A DNA stretch of 64,000 bases from AP-15 sp963735445 (GTDB lineage Bacteria > Pseudomonadota > Alphaproteobacteria > ATCC43930 > CGMCC-115725): positions 124,001 to 188,000 of the forward strand of contig CAVTLC010000004.1 in the NCBI GenBank assembly GCA_963735445.1, written 5' to 3'. Under the pieces are notes generated by a model. That model had not been told where the DNA came from, made no database searches, and saw nothing but the letters and a program-made list of their open reading frames with translations. Numbering within the stretch: position 1 is the stretch's first letter; the number at the start of each line of letters is the position of its first letter. This document shows positions 27,215-36,804 of this stretch, one piece after another. The position numbers were made by a program, and so were the translations under genes.

Positions 27215-28393
27215 TTACACCTTTTCCCGACCTCCAGCGAAATAGAGTTTGGTGTCGGCGGCGCGGATATGGGCTTCGGGCAGCCCGAGTTCGCGGCGCA
27301 CGATATTGGTCCCAGCGACCAATGACACGCATTTGTAATAGGCAATGCGGCGCGATAGCCCCTCGCGGCCAAAACCGCAATCGGTAGTGATGACCAGCCG
27401 CTCGGGCGGGATGTATTCGAGCGCCTTGCGGATCAGCCCGGCGACATGCTCGGGCGGCTCGACGATCGTGTTGCAGTGGTTGACGACGCCGATGCCGATC
27501 TTTTTGTCGGTCTTGAATTTGGCGAACAGCGGCAGATCCTTGCCGTCATTGCTGGCGCATTCGAAAGTGATCACGTCGGCATTCAGCTGCAGTAGATAGG
27601 GCAAAGCGCGCTCATAACTCGGCACCTCCCAGTAGACCCGCTGCTGATTGGGATTGCCCCAGCAGGTATGGACCCAGATCTCAGCATCGACGCCGGCCAG
27701 CTGCCGATTGAACGCCTCAGTCTGGAATTCGAGATCAGCCTCGGTGCAATCGGGCCGGGTCGTCAGCCCGTGATGGCGCGGCTCTTCGACCTGGATCACC
27801 GGGCAGCCGGCGGCGGCGAGCTCGCGCAATTCGGCATTCATGATGTCGCACAGGTCGAGCACCATAGCCTTGTCGTCGGGGTAGTGCTGGTTCCACAGCA
27901 TGCTCGCCAAGCCCGGCGCGCAGATCGTGCCGAACTTGACCGGGCGGTCGGTCAGGCGCTGGGCGATCTGCCAGAGTGCGGCGTATTCGAGCGGCCCGCG
28001 GGTCAATTTCTCGGTAACGACCGCAGGCTGATACGCCTCCTGCACCTCCCACAGGATATGCCCGGGTTTGAGCCCATGCCGCCCCATCCAGCCTTGCGAG
28101 GTATCGCGATGGCCATGAATCCCGCCCAAGCGCTCGATCGGGTAGAAGAACCACGACTTGCCGCCGACCGCGAGATCAAACCGGCTGTCGCCGTCGGTGA
28201 CGATGTCGAGCCCGGCGGCTTCCTGCGCGTTGATGATCGCGGCGACCGCGTCGAGATATTGCTCGCGAAACAGCGAGTTCCCCAGCGCCGCCTTGAACGG
28301 CCGGCCGTCAAGGCTGGCGTCGAACCACAATGGCCGCGGATAAGACCCGGTGATCGCCGTCGGCATAATCATGTCGCGCGTCGTGGTCAGCAT
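27215..28393 (-). CDS. MetE C-terminal-like / cobalamin-independent methionine synthase family protein
   Basis: About 392 residues, matching only the C-terminal catalytic barrel of MetE. It opens TAITGSYPRPLWFDASL. Zinc ligands are in EIWVHTCWGNPNQQ (His, Cys), FECASNDGKDLP (Glu, Cys) and VITTDCGFGRE (Cys). Stand-alone proteins of this kind transfer methyl groups to or from varied acceptors and often sit in catabolic clusters. True methionine synthesis is unlikely without the N-terminal half. I prefer the ATG at 28393, six bases after GGGAGG; an ATG at 28399 also exists. Confidence 0.85.
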   Translation of the reverse strand: MLTTTRDMIMPTAITGSYPRPLWFDASLDGRPFKAALGNSLFREQYLDAVAAIINAQEAAGLDIVTDGDSRFDLAVGGKSWFFYPIERLGGIHGHRDTSQGWMGRHGLKPGHILWEVQEAYQPAVVTEKLTRGPLEYAALWQIAQRLTDRPVKFGTICAPGLASMLWNQHYPDDKAMVLDLCDIMNAELRELAAAGCPVIQVEEPRHHGLTTRPDCTEADLEFQTEAFNRQLAGVDAEIWVHTCWGNPNQQRVYWEVPSYERALPYLLQLNADVITFECASNDGKDLPLFAKFKTDKKIGIGVVNHCNTIVEPPEHVAGLIRKALEYIPPERLVITTDCGFGREGLSRRIAYYKCVSLVAGTNIVRRELGLPEAHIRAADTKLYFAGGREKV

Positions 28394-28518
28394 GGGCATC
28401 CTCCCTGCAATATGAGAAGCTTAACAGACCGCCCGATCACGATGGAATGGGAACGCTTGATGTGGAGGTCCCGGGATGTCATTTAACTGTCTAAGTGACA
28501 CAGAGACCGAATATTGTC

Positions 28519-28767
28519 ATGCGGGGCAGAACACGTATCAACCAGCAGGGCCGAATTGTCATTCCGGCCGAATGCCGCGCTGCGGCCGGTTTGAAGCCGG
28601 GCGATGAACTGCTGGTCGAGACGGTCGGCGAAGGCGAATTGCGCCTGCGCACCAAAGAGCAGGCGATCAAAGAAGCACAGGCCATCGTAGCGCGATACCT
28701 CCCCAAGGGACGCGATCTGGTACAGGAGTTGATCGACGAACGTCGCGCCGAGGCGGCGGGTGAATGA
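28519..28767 (+). CDS. vapB: VapB-type antitoxin, AbrB/MazE family
   Basis: 82 residues from ATG 28519, or 90 from a GTG at 28495. A swapped-hairpin AbrB fold is shown by TRINQQGRIVIPAECRAA, then GLKPGDELLVE. The C-terminal tail (AQAIVARYLPKGRDLVQELI) would wrap the toxin. It overlaps the PIN-domain gene downstream by eight bases. It probably neutralises VapC and represses its own operon. Confidence 0.85.
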   Translation: MRGRTRINQQGRIVIPAECRAAAGLKPGDELLVETVGEGELRLRTKEQAIKEAQAIVARYLPKGRDLVQELIDERRAEAAGE

Positions 28768-29149
28768 CGACAATATCGTTGTCGATGCTTCCGCTATTAT
28801 CGCGTTGTTGGTCGGCGAGCCGATAACGAACTTTGATCCTACGCGCCTTGCCGGAGCCTCGATCAGCGCGGTGAATCTATCGGAGGTGCTGGCGCGGCTG
28901 CAGGAATTCGGCGCCCCCGAAAGCGAAGCCATCGCCGCTGTCGCGCGGTTGGAGCTGCGGATAGTTCCATTCGATGAGCCTCAGGCGCGCATAGCGGCGA
29001 GGCTGCGCTCGATCACTCGGCGCGCCGGGCTATCACTCGGCGATCGCGCTTGTTTGGCCTTGGGTGACCGGCTCCGATGTCCCGTCGTTACGGCCGATCG
29101 GATCTGGATAAGCCTGGACCTCGGCGTCGATGTAATCGTGATCAGATAA
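28760..29149 (+). CDS. vapC: VapC-type PIN-domain ribonuclease toxin
   Basis: 129 residues from a GTG at 28760 that overlaps vapB. PIN-domain acidic residues are in VVDASAIIALLVGE (Asp9 region), SAVNLSEVLARL (Glu), LSLGDRACLALG (Asp) and VVTADRIW (Asp). It cleaves RNA, classically initiator or other tRNA, when the antitoxin is lost. It sits inside a catabolic gene region, where such pairs are often recently acquired. Confidence 0.85.
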   Translation: MNDDNIVVDASAIIALLVGEPITNFDPTRLAGASISAVNLSEVLARLQEFGAPESEAIAAVARLELRIVPFDEPQARIAARLRSITRRAGLSLGDRACLALGDRLRCPVVTADRIWISLDLGVDVIVIR

Positions 29150-29203
29150 ATCACCTGTGCGGTCGCCGTGCGTCACGGCCGGCAGACAAAGGAGGCAAAA
29201 TCA

Positions 29204-30178
29204 ATGAAGGATTTCGCGGGGAGGATCGCAGTCGTCACCGGCGGCGGCTCGGGCATGGGGCGGGAGCTTGTGCGCCAACTCGTGGCCGAAGCCTGCAATG
29301 TCGCGTTCTGCGACGTCTCGCCGGCCGGGATGGCGGAGTCGCAGCGGTTGTGTGAAGCGGCGGGGCTGCCGCAAGGCCTGCGGGTCACGACCCATATCGC
29401 CGATGTCTCCGACCCGGAGCAGGTGCAGCGGTTTCGCGACGAGGTCGCCGAGCAGCACGCCACCGACAAAGTCCATCTGCTGTTCAACAATGCCGGAATC
29501 GGCGGCGGCGGCAGCATGATCGCCCACAGCGCCGGTGAATGGGAAAAGACGTTCAACATCTGTTGGGGCGGCGTCTACAACTGCACCCGCGCGTTTTTGC
29601 CGATGCTGCTAAAGGCCGAAGCCGGCCACATCGTCAACACCAGCAGCGTCAACGGTTTCTGGGCATCGATCGGGCCCGGACTGCCGCACACCGCCTACAG
29701 TGCCGCGAAATTCGCGGTAAAGGGTTTTACCGAGGCGCTGATGACCGATCTCAAGATCAACGCGCCGCACATCAAATGCTCGGTCGTGATGCCCGGTCAT
29801 ATCGGCACCGGCATCGCCACCAACTCGCGCAAGATCCACAGCGGCAGCGACTCGGACGCGATCACCCCAGGCCAGATCGCGTTTGCCCGGGCGCGCATTG
29901 CCTCGATGGGCCGAGACGTTTCGAAAATGTCGGATGATGCCATGCGCAAAATCCTGGCCGAGCGCGAACGGCGTTTTACCGACGACGCACCGACGAGTGC
30001 GGCCGAGGCAGCGACAATCATTCTCGACGGGGTCAAGGCCGACCGCTGGCGGATCCTGGTCGGCCCCGACGCGCACATTATCGACGAGATGGTCCGGGCC
30101 TCACCCGAACGGGCTTACGACGCCGACTTCTTCGATGAGTTCGCCAAGAAGGCCGGCTGGCGCCTCGGCTCGACCTGA
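29204..30178 (+). CDS. short-chain dehydrogenase/reductase
   Basis: 324 residues from ATG 29204, after GGAGG. Classical SDR features are the cofactor loop VVTGGGSGMGREL, NNAGIGGGG, the catalytic Ser in VNTSSVNGFW and the YxxxK pair in YSAAKFAVKGF. The C-terminal 80 residues are longer than the usual 250-residue SDR. NAD(P)-dependent oxidation or reduction of an alcohol or ketone in the catabolic cluster; substrate unknown. Confidence 0.9.
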   Translation: MKDFAGRIAVVTGGGSGMGRELVRQLVAEACNVAFCDVSPAGMAESQRLCEAAGLPQGLRVTTHIADVSDPEQVQRFRDEVAEQHATDKVHLLFNNAGIGGGGSMIAHSAGEWEKTFNICWGGVYNCTRAFLPMLLKAEAGHIVNTSSVNGFWASIGPGLPHTAYSAAKFAVKGFTEALMTDLKINAPHIKCSVVMPGHIGTGIATNSRKIHSGSDSDAITPGQIAFARARIASMGRDVSKMSDDAMRKILAERERRFTDDAPTSAAEAATIILDGVKADRWRILVGPDAHIIDEMVRASPERAYDADFFDEFAKKAGWRLGST

Positions 30179-30255
30179 ACCGAAGCCCGAGCGGCGGGAT
30201 GCATCGGATCGATCACCGACGCTTCTTTAACGCCTACACCCGCTTTGCTCCAGCT

Positions 30256-31101
30256 TCAGTTTAGCGGCGAGCCTTGGATCGTGATGCGGTGCAGCAGGCG
30301 GCGCTCACCGGGATAGTCGTTCACCGCAAAATGCCATGTCGAGCGGTTGTCCCACAGTGCCAGCGATCCAACCCGCCAATGAAAGCGGCAGGTGAATTCG
30401 GGCCGCGTCGCGTGGCGGTACAAGTGGTCGAGTAGTGGTCGCGATTCTTCCTCGGTCCAGCCCTCGAACCGCAGAGTGAACCCCGGGTTGACATAGAGCG
30501 CTTTGCGACCGGTCTCGGGATGACGGATCACGACCGGATGGATTGCGTCCTGAGTCGCCAATTCGGGATTGCGAATGCGGCCGACGAGGTCGCCGCGGCG
30601 CGCATGTGCCTCGGGACCGAACACATGGCGGCTCGAATGACAGGCGCGCAAACCTTCGAGCGTCGCTTTCAGTCCCTCGGATAGCGCGTCATAGGCGGCG
30701 TACATTCCGGCGAACAGCGTATCACCGCCGGTCGTAGGCACCTCGCGCGCATAGAGCATGGAGCCGAGGGCCGGCGCCTCGTCGTAGCTGTGGTCGGTGT
30801 GCCAGCCGCCGCCGATATTGCGGGTCTGCTCGGGCTCTTTGCGCACTTCGGCGATCATCGGATAGCCCGGCACCGCGGCAAAGAAGCGATTAATGTCGAT
30901 CGGCGCAAAGCGCTCGGCAAAGGAAACGTGCTGTTCTGGCGTCAAATACTGGTCGCGGAAGAACACGACCCCATACTCGCCAAACGCGCGGCGGATTTCG
31001 GCGAAGGTCTCCTCCGTAATCGGGCCCGCTAGATCAACATCGGCGATCTCGGCGCCGACATGCGTCGAAATCGGCTCCACGCGGATGTGCTGATAGCTCA
31101 T
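30256..31101 (-). CDS. TauD/TfdA-family Fe(II)/2-oxoglutarate dioxygenase
   Basis: 281 residues. The iron ligands are in GGWHTDHSYDEAPALG (HxD) and NRSTWHFAVNDYPGERRLLHR (distal His and the 2-oxoglutarate-binding Arg). It hydroxylates a substrate with decarboxylation of 2-oxoglutarate; taurine, sulfonates, aryloxy acids and carnitine-type compounds are family substrates. It lies 19 bases downstream of the alcohol dehydrogenase gene and is probably co-transcribed with it. Confidence 0.9.
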   Translation of the reverse strand: MSYQHIRVEPISTHVGAEIADVDLAGPITEETFAEIRRAFGEYGVVFFRDQYLTPEQHVSFAERFAPIDINRFFAAVPGYPMIAEVRKEPEQTRNIGGGWHTDHSYDEAPALGSMLYAREVPTTGGDTLFAGMYAAYDALSEGLKATLEGLRACHSSRHVFGPEAHARRGDLVGRIRNPELATQDAIHPVVIRHPETGRKALYVNPGFTLRFEGWTEEESRPLLDHLYRHATRPEFTCRFHWRVGSLALWDNRSTWHFAVNDYPGERRLLHRITIQGSPLN

Positions 31102-31120
31102 TAAAGTTCCCCCAAACAGG

Positions 31121-32219
31121 TCAATCGAACGTCAGGACGGTGCGGGCGACTTCGCCGGCTTTCATGGCGCGGAAGGCTTCGTTGATGTCGTCGAGGTGGC
31201 CACGCTTTGTGACCATGCCATCGAGGTCGAGGCGGCCCTGACGGTAGAAGTCGAGATAGAGCGGGATGTCGTAGCGAAACCGGTTCGAGCCCATGCGCGA
31301 GGTCTGCACCTTGCATTCGGGGCGGATCGCCATCCACGGAAACTCGATCATCGCATCGGGCGGCAACACGCCAACGATCGTTGCGGTGCCGCGGATCGCG
31401 AGGCTCTCGATCGCCTGCCGCACCAGCTGCGCCACTCCGACCGCCTCGAAAGCGTGATCGACGCCCAGCACCGCCGGTCAAAGCCCGTACCGCTTTCACC
31501 GGATCGTCTTCGGCGCTGTTGACAAAATGCGTGGCGCCGGCACGGGTCGCCATCTCGCGCTTTGATTCGAACCGGTCGACGGCGATGATCTGGCGCGCAG
31601 CGCCGATCCGCGCCCCTTGAATGATCGACAACCCGACCCCGCCGCAGCCAAACACCGCGACGGTCTGCCCGGCTTCGAGCCCCGAGCTGCGCAGCGCGGC
31701 ACCCACCCCGGTCAACACCCCACAACCGACGAGGGCCGCCTTGTCGAGCGGCAAGTCCGGGTCGATCCGCACAATCGAGTTTTCGTGCAGCAGCATCTTT
31801 TCGGCATAGCTCGAAATGCCGATGAACTGTCGCATTGGCTGGCCGTTTTGCGACAGCCGCGGCGCGGCATTATCGGACCGGGTGACGATGCCGCCGGTGC
31901 ACAAATTCGGATGGCCGGACAGGCATTGCGGGCAGTTGCCGCAAAAACCCGAGAGGCAGGCGACGACATGATCGCCGGGCTTGACGGTCGTCACCTCGGC
32001 GCCGACCGCCTCGACGACACCGGCGCCCTCATGGCCCAGCACGATCGGCCGGTCGAGCGCGAACCGTCCGACGCCGTCGACGACATGCAGATCGCTATGG
32101 CACACGCCGGTCGCGGCGGTGCGCACCAAGACCTCGCGCGCCCATGGCTTATCGATCTCGACCTGCTCGATCGTCAGCGGTGCATGCACTTTGCGAAATA
32201 CGGCAGCAGCGGCTTCCAT
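31121..32219 (-). CDS. zinc-dependent alcohol dehydrogenase, one frame break
   Basis: About 366 residues. The catalytic zinc ligands are in GVCHSDLH and GHEGAGVV, the structural zinc site is CGNCPQCLSGHPNLC, and the NAD fold is VFGCGGVGLSIIQGA with an acidic AVDRFESK. After ALTGGAG one extra base (a G in a run at 31464-31466) must be dropped to continue VDHAFEAVGVAQLV. The class resembles the glutathione-dependent/mycothiol-type and aryl-alcohol dehydrogenases. It probably oxidises an alcohol or hydroxymethyl adduct in the same pathway as the dioxygenase. Confidence 0.88.
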
Positions 32220-32341
32220 CTCCGGCCCCTCGCGCGTCTACTTCGTCGCGCCCAGCATAAGCCCGGGGCGGGGACGTGGGAAGGCGGAGGCCGGCGGCTA
32301 TCGGGAGCAAAACCGCATTCTCCATCCTATCGTCAACCCAA

Positions 32342-33862
32342 TCATGGCCAGCACGACCCGTCCCTTGTTGCCAAGCAGACCTCGTGAAAGCAGCGCATAT
32401 GGCGAAAACCAAGACCGGCCGGCAAAGACCCCTGATAGATTAGCGCATTAAAGCCGGTCACCTGTCTCTCGAGTTCGCTTTGCGTATCCGCCGTATAGAG
32501 ATGGCCAGCGAAATGCATATAGGTGTATCCGCCCGACATAATCAGAGCGACGTTAAACAAGCCGACACCACAGACCGATGGAAGCCGCGCAATACTAAGA
32601 GCGGCCCGCAACTCATCATTTCCACGCGTCCAGCGCGCTCTGTATCCGCCAGATGCAGCCTCGCCCACGGAAAAAACGAACCAGAAAAACAGGGCGGCAA
32701 TCGCCAGCTGAACGCGAAATCTAGGGAGTTGACGCGCCATCCAGGACACGGCGCTCCCCGCTCCGATCGCGGCGAGCACGACCCCGAACAAGACTGCCGG
32801 ATAGATGAATCGAAATTCCTTATGGGCTATAAAAGTGTGCTCCAGAGCGACTATTACTGCCATAATGACCAGCACGGGAACATATACACTGCCAACAATA
32901 CCCAGCAATACCAGTAGCGCAATACCGGGGCCCCAGTAAAAAAGCAAATAATCGGCGTATTGGTACCAAGGATTTACGCCGAAATCTCGTTGCATGCCGT
33001 GAAAGAGATTGTAATCGACATAACGCCAGCTTGACTCGAACGGATAGCCCCAGGTGACCCAATCGAGGATTCCGGCGAGCAATATGACGGAGAGGGCCCC
33101 GATCAAGATTGGCATCAAGCGATCCCGCCAGGAACGCCAGCCAGTCCACAAAACAAAAAAAGCAATCGCCGGGGCTAGCTGGATGCGTAAGGCGAATCCC
33201 AGCCCGAGGAGAACACCAGCGAGCGACAACCGCGACTTTGACTGAGCGCGAAACCCGGGCTCGGCAAAATAGCAAGCCACCAAAACGAGGTGCGCCGATA
33301 CGACCTCCGGCGAGGCGCGAGGTCCGAAATATATCAGGTCCGTAGAGAACGCCACGATCCCGGCGCAGACAAGGGCTGTAATGGATCCAAAAAATCGCTC
33401 TCCCCATAAAAAGACCACCAAAATACAGGCGGTAGACAGCAATGAGAGCATCGCATGTACTACCAGCAGGTAATAAATCGGCCCAGCATCGAACAAGCGA
33501 GACGCCCACATTAAGGCGGCGAGTGCGCCGGGCATCAGGAAAGAGCGGGCACCGACCTCAAACTCCCAAGGGACGATGCCGAAGCCATAGACTATTCGAT
33601 GAGCTTGCTCAAGAGTTTGAAATACCTCGTCGGCCTGATTGATATTGGGAACTGCAATAATCGATATTAAGCGAAGCAGGAAACCTGCAGTAAGAATTCC
33701 ACCGAGGACCGTAAGGATAATAATCGGCCGGCCGGTCGGAATAGACGAGCCCGCAGTACTTCGAACCTGGATGGAGCGGCACTTTCCGACAACGACAGTA
33801 AACCATCGATGCCAAGCGCTTCTCGCCGCGCGCAAAAGATCGTAAAAACGATGCTCGGACAC
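32342..33862 (-). CDS. polytopic mannosyltransferase, GT22 (Alg9/PIG-B) type
   Basis: 506 residues with about ten membrane segments. The first loop carries the acidic NQADEVFQTLEQAHR typical of GT-C enzymes (ligand to the dolichol- or polyprenyl-linked donor). The signature HKEFRFIYPAVLF matches the HKEERF motif of GT22 enzymes, which add mannose in eukaryotic N-glycan and GPI synthesis. Bacterial homologues use polyprenyl-phosphate sugars outside the membrane. It is transcribed away from the rhamnose operon. Acceptor unknown. Confidence 0.85.
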   Translation of the reverse strand: MSEHRFYDLLRAARSAWHRWFTVVVGKCRSIQVRSTAGSSIPTGRPIIILTVLGGILTAGFLLRLISIIAVPNINQADEVFQTLEQAHRIVYGFGIVPWEFEVGARSFLMPGALAALMWASRLFDAGPIYYLLVVHAMLSLLSTACILVVFLWGERFFGSITALVCAGIVAFSTDLIYFGPRASPEVVSAHLVLVACYFAEPGFRAQSKSRLSLAGVLLGLGFALRIQLAPAIAFFVLWTGWRSWRDRLMPILIGALSVILLAGILDWVTWGYPFESSWRYVDYNLFHGMQRDFGVNPWYQYADYLLFYWGPGIALLVLLGIVGSVYVPVLVIMAVIVALEHTFIAHKEFRFIYPAVLFGVVLAAIGAGSAVSWMARQLPRFRVQLAIAALFFWFVFSVGEAASGGYRARWTRGNDELRAALSIARLPSVCGVGLFNVALIMSGGYTYMHFAGHLYTADTQSELERQVTGFNALIYQGSLPAGLGFRHMRCFHEVCLATRDGSCWP

Positions 33863-34334
33863 CGCTTCAACATATAGCAGATTTAATCCAACCGCCTATA
33901 TCTCTCGGTGGGATAATTCCGCGCTATCGGCCAATACCCGTTGCCGTTCCCGGCCGCAGCGCTCGGAGATCCGCACGGCCAAGCGCGTTTACGGATGTTG
34001 CCGTTCCCAGTCACGTTCCGGACATTCTTGCTCGGTTTTTCGTCGCGCTGCTTTGCCGCTGCTTGGCGGTAGCTTTGCTCTTCGGCCGCCTGTTAGATCG
34101 CCCATCTCTTTGAAGTCGATAGCGCCTGGATTCAATTTATGTTAACTCATTTATGGAATGCTCGTACTTCACTTTCGCTTCGCTGAACTCCGGAGTATTG
34201 AACGAGCAAATGGACGGTTTCTTAGGGCCGGGCAATCCAAAACTTCAGCAATCTTGCACGTTTATGGTTGCGCGTCTCTCAAGGCATCCGAATTGGTCGC
34301 TTGGCAGGGGGTATAAAATCATTAAAATTAGAGT
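33863..34334. other. intergenic stretch between divergent genes, likely promoters
   Basis: 472 bases, noticeably less GC-rich than the surroundings near 34100-34330, separating the minus-strand GT22 gene from rfbC. No frame in it looks like a gene. It should contain the promoters of both directions; I see no convincing operator or riboswitch. Confidence 0.4.
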
Positions 34335-34895
34335 ATGGAAATTCGGTCGACGACATTGCCTGAGGTAAAAGAGCTATCGCCTGTCCGGATTGGTGACAGC
34401 CGCGGCTTTTTCTCGGAGGTGTGGAACCAGCGCACTTTCGCTTCAGTCGGGATCGACGTCAGCTTTGTGCAGGATAACCACATCCGCAGTCCACGTAGAG
34501 GAACATTGCGCGGTTTGCATTATCAGCTTCCGCCTGCGGCGCAGGGCAAGCTGATCCGGGTAACGCGAGGAGCGATAGTTGATGTCGCGGTTGACATTCG
34601 CCGCGGCTCCCCTACTTTCGGCCAACACGCGGCGGTGGTCCTGAGCGCTGACAATTGGCATCAGCTGTGGATTCCGGCGGGTTTTGCACATGGATATTGC
34701 ACGCTCGAAGACGACACAGAAGTGCAATACAAGGTTACTGATTTTTATAGCCCTGCGCATGAGCGTGGGATTGCCTGGGATGATCCGAGCTTGGCGATCG
34801 CTTGGCCGGTCGACATCGAAGTGATGCTATCCGAACGGGATCGCATGCTGCCGCATCTAGCCGCGCAACCCGATATCTTCGCGTACCAACCGTGA
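34335..34895 (+). CDS. rfbC: dTDP-4-dehydrorhamnose 3,5-epimerase
   Basis: 186 residues, the normal length. Cupin-fold motifs are the catalytic-His region GTLRGLHYQLPP, VDVAVDIRRGSPTFG, and the Tyr-containing WIPAGFAHGYCTLED. It converts dTDP-4-keto-6-deoxyglucose to the 4-keto-L-rhamnose form, the third step of dTDP-L-rhamnose synthesis. First gene of an rfbCBDA operon in which each later gene overlaps the previous stop by a GTGA. Confidence 0.95.
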   Translation: MEIRSTTLPEVKELSPVRIGDSRGFFSEVWNQRTFASVGIDVSFVQDNHIRSPRRGTLRGLHYQLPPAAQGKLIRVTRGAIVDVAVDIRRGSPTFGQHAAVVLSADNWHQLWIPAGFAHGYCTLEDDTEVQYKVTDFYSPAHERGIAWDDPSLAIAWPVDIEVMLSERDRMLPHLAAQPDIFAYQP

Positions 34896-35941
34896 CCGTG
34901 ATCGTAACCGGTGGCGCCGGCTTTATCGGCTCGGCTTTGGTGCGGGCATTGGTCGCCGATGGCGAGCGGGTGATCACCGTCGACAAACTCACCTATGCCG
35001 GCAACCTCGATAATCTGGCGTCGGTTCCCCCCGCCGACCACGTTTTTGTCCACGCGGATGTCTGTGATCGAGCCGCCATGGCCGGTGTCTTCGCCGAGCA
35101 CCGACCTCACGCCGTCTATCATCTCGCTGCCGAGAGCCATGTGGATCGCTCGATCGACAGTCCGAGACTGTGCCTCGAAACCAATGTCTTCGGAACGGCG
35201 ACATTGCTCGAAGCTGCACTCGGTTACTGGCGTGGTCTCGATGCCGTCGGACGCGGGCAATTTCGGTTTCTGCAGGTTTCCACCGACGAGGTGTATGGCG
35301 AGCTCGGATCGACCGGGTATTTTGACGACCACAGCCGCTATTGCCCGAATTCACCCTATTCGGCCAGCAAAGCGGCGGCTGATCATCTCGCCCATGCCTG
35401 GCACCGGACTTACGGCTTGCCGGTCTTGATATCGAACTGCTCGAATAATTACGGCCCGTACCAGTTTCCAGAAAAGTTGATCCCGCTGACGATACTTAAC
35501 GCGATCGCCGAGAAACCACTGCCGGTCTACGGGCAGGGTGTGAATATTCGGGATTGGCTGCATGTCGAGGATCATGTCGCGGCTTTGCGCAAGATTGTGG
35601 ATTGCGGCCGCATTGGTGAGACTTATCTCGTCGGGGCGCGCAATGAAGCGCGCAACATCGACCTCGTACACTCGATCTGCCGGCTGCTCGATAGCCAGCG
35701 CCCGAGCGGCGCACCGCATGCCCGGCTAATCACTTTTGTTACCGATCGGCCGGGGCACGACGCACGCTACGCTATCGACCCCAGCAAGATCGAGCGCGAG
35801 CTGGCCTGGCGCCCCGCAATCGGTTTCGAGCAAGGGCTGGCGGCAACGATCGGCTGGTATATCGAGAACCAAGAGTGGTGCCGGCGCGCCAGCGCCAATT
35901 ATCGCCAAGAGCGTCTGGGATTGCCGGCGGAGGCGGCGTGA
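34892..35941 (+). CDS. rfbB: dTDP-glucose 4,6-dehydratase
   Basis: 349 residues from a GTG at 34892 overlapping the rfbC stop. The extended-SDR signature is VTGGAGFIGSALVRAL, then ESHVDRSID, VSTDEVYGELG (catalytic Asp-Glu) and SPYSASKAAADHL (YxxxK). NCSNNYGPYQFPEKLIP is typical of RmlB. Second step of dTDP-rhamnose synthesis, NAD-dependent, in the cytoplasm. The frame extends upstream into rfbC without meaning. Confidence 0.96.
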   Translation: MTVIVTGGAGFIGSALVRALVADGERVITVDKLTYAGNLDNLASVPPADHVFVHADVCDRAAMAGVFAEHRPHAVYHLAAESHVDRSIDSPRLCLETNVFGTATLLEAALGYWRGLDAVGRGQFRFLQVSTDEVYGELGSTGYFDDHSRYCPNSPYSASKAAADHLAHAWHRTYGLPVLISNCSNNYGPYQFPEKLIPLTILNAIAEKPLPVYGQGVNIRDWLHVEDHVAALRKIVDCGRIGETYLVGARNEARNIDLVHSICRLLDSQRPSGAPHARLITFVTDRPGHDARYAIDPSKIERELAWRPAIGFEQGLAATIGWYIENQEWCRRASANYRQERLGLPAEAA

Positions 35942-36804
35942 CCCTGGCGGTGTTCGGCGCGGGTGGACAGGTCGGCCGTGCCCTCGTCGAACGAGCCGGC
36001 GGCGCCGCTCGCGGGTTTGACCATGCGGCGAGCGATATTTGTGACCCGGAGGCCGTCGCGCGCGCGCTGGCGACCCCCGGCCTGTCTATTGTGATCAACT
36101 GCGCCGCGTATACCGCGGTCGATCGCGCCGAGCAGGAACCGGAACGGGCCTTTGCCGTCAATGCCACCGGAGCTGCGAATGTGGCGCAACTGGCGGCCGC
36201 GCATTGCCTGCCGATCATTCATCTATCGACCGACTACGTCTACGCCGGAGCGGGCGCGGCAGCGCTCGATGAAGACGAGCCAATCGCGCCGCTCAATGTC
36301 TATGGCGCTTCGAAAGCCGCCGGCGATGCGGCCGTGGCAGCCGCGAACCCGGCATATCTGCTGCTCCGGGTATCCTGGGTTTTTGGCGTCCATGGCGCCA
36401 ATTTTGTCAAGACGATGCGCCGGCTGGGCCGCGACCGCCCGGAGTTGCGCGTTGTCGACGACCAGCGCGGCGGCCCGACCGAGGCACGCGACATCGCCGA
36501 TGCGATCTTGGTGATGGCGGACGCCTGTCAACGCCCCGGGTTTGACAAGTGGGGCGCCTATCACTTTGCCGGCGCCCCGAGCGTGAGCTGGTACGGTTTT
36601 GCCGAGGCGATTTTCGCTGCCGGCCGCGGACCGAGGCCATCTCTCGTCAAGATCGCCACCAACGAATATCCGGCGGCCGCGCGTCGGCCGCAGAACTCGA
36701 CGCTCGATTGCACGCGGATTCGGCAGACCTTCGGCATCGATCAGCCGGATTGGCGAAAATCGCTCCGGCGGGTCATCGATGAGCTCGATAAGGCCGACCA
36801 GTGA
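35938..36804 (+). CDS. rfbD: dTDP-4-dehydrorhamnose reductase
   Basis: 288 residues from a GTG at 35938 overlapping the rfbB stop. Motifs are FGAGGQVGRALVERA, IHLSTDYVYAG, and NVYGASKAAGDAA (YxxxK), followed by LRVSWVFG, all typical of RmlD. It performs the last, NADPH-dependent reduction to dTDP-L-rhamnose. Confidence 0.95.
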   Translation: MTLAVFGAGGQVGRALVERAGGAARGFDHAASDICDPEAVARALATPGLSIVINCAAYTAVDRAEQEPERAFAVNATGAANVAQLAAAHCLPIIHLSTDYVYAGAGAAALDEDEPIAPLNVYGASKAAGDAAVAAANPAYLLLRVSWVFGVHGANFVKTMRRLGRDRPELRVVDDQRGGPTEARDIADAILVMADACQRPGFDKWGAYHFAGAPSVSWYGFAEAIFAAGRGPRPSLVKIATNEYPAAARRPQNSTLDCTRIRQTFGIDQPDWRKSLRRVIDELDKADQ

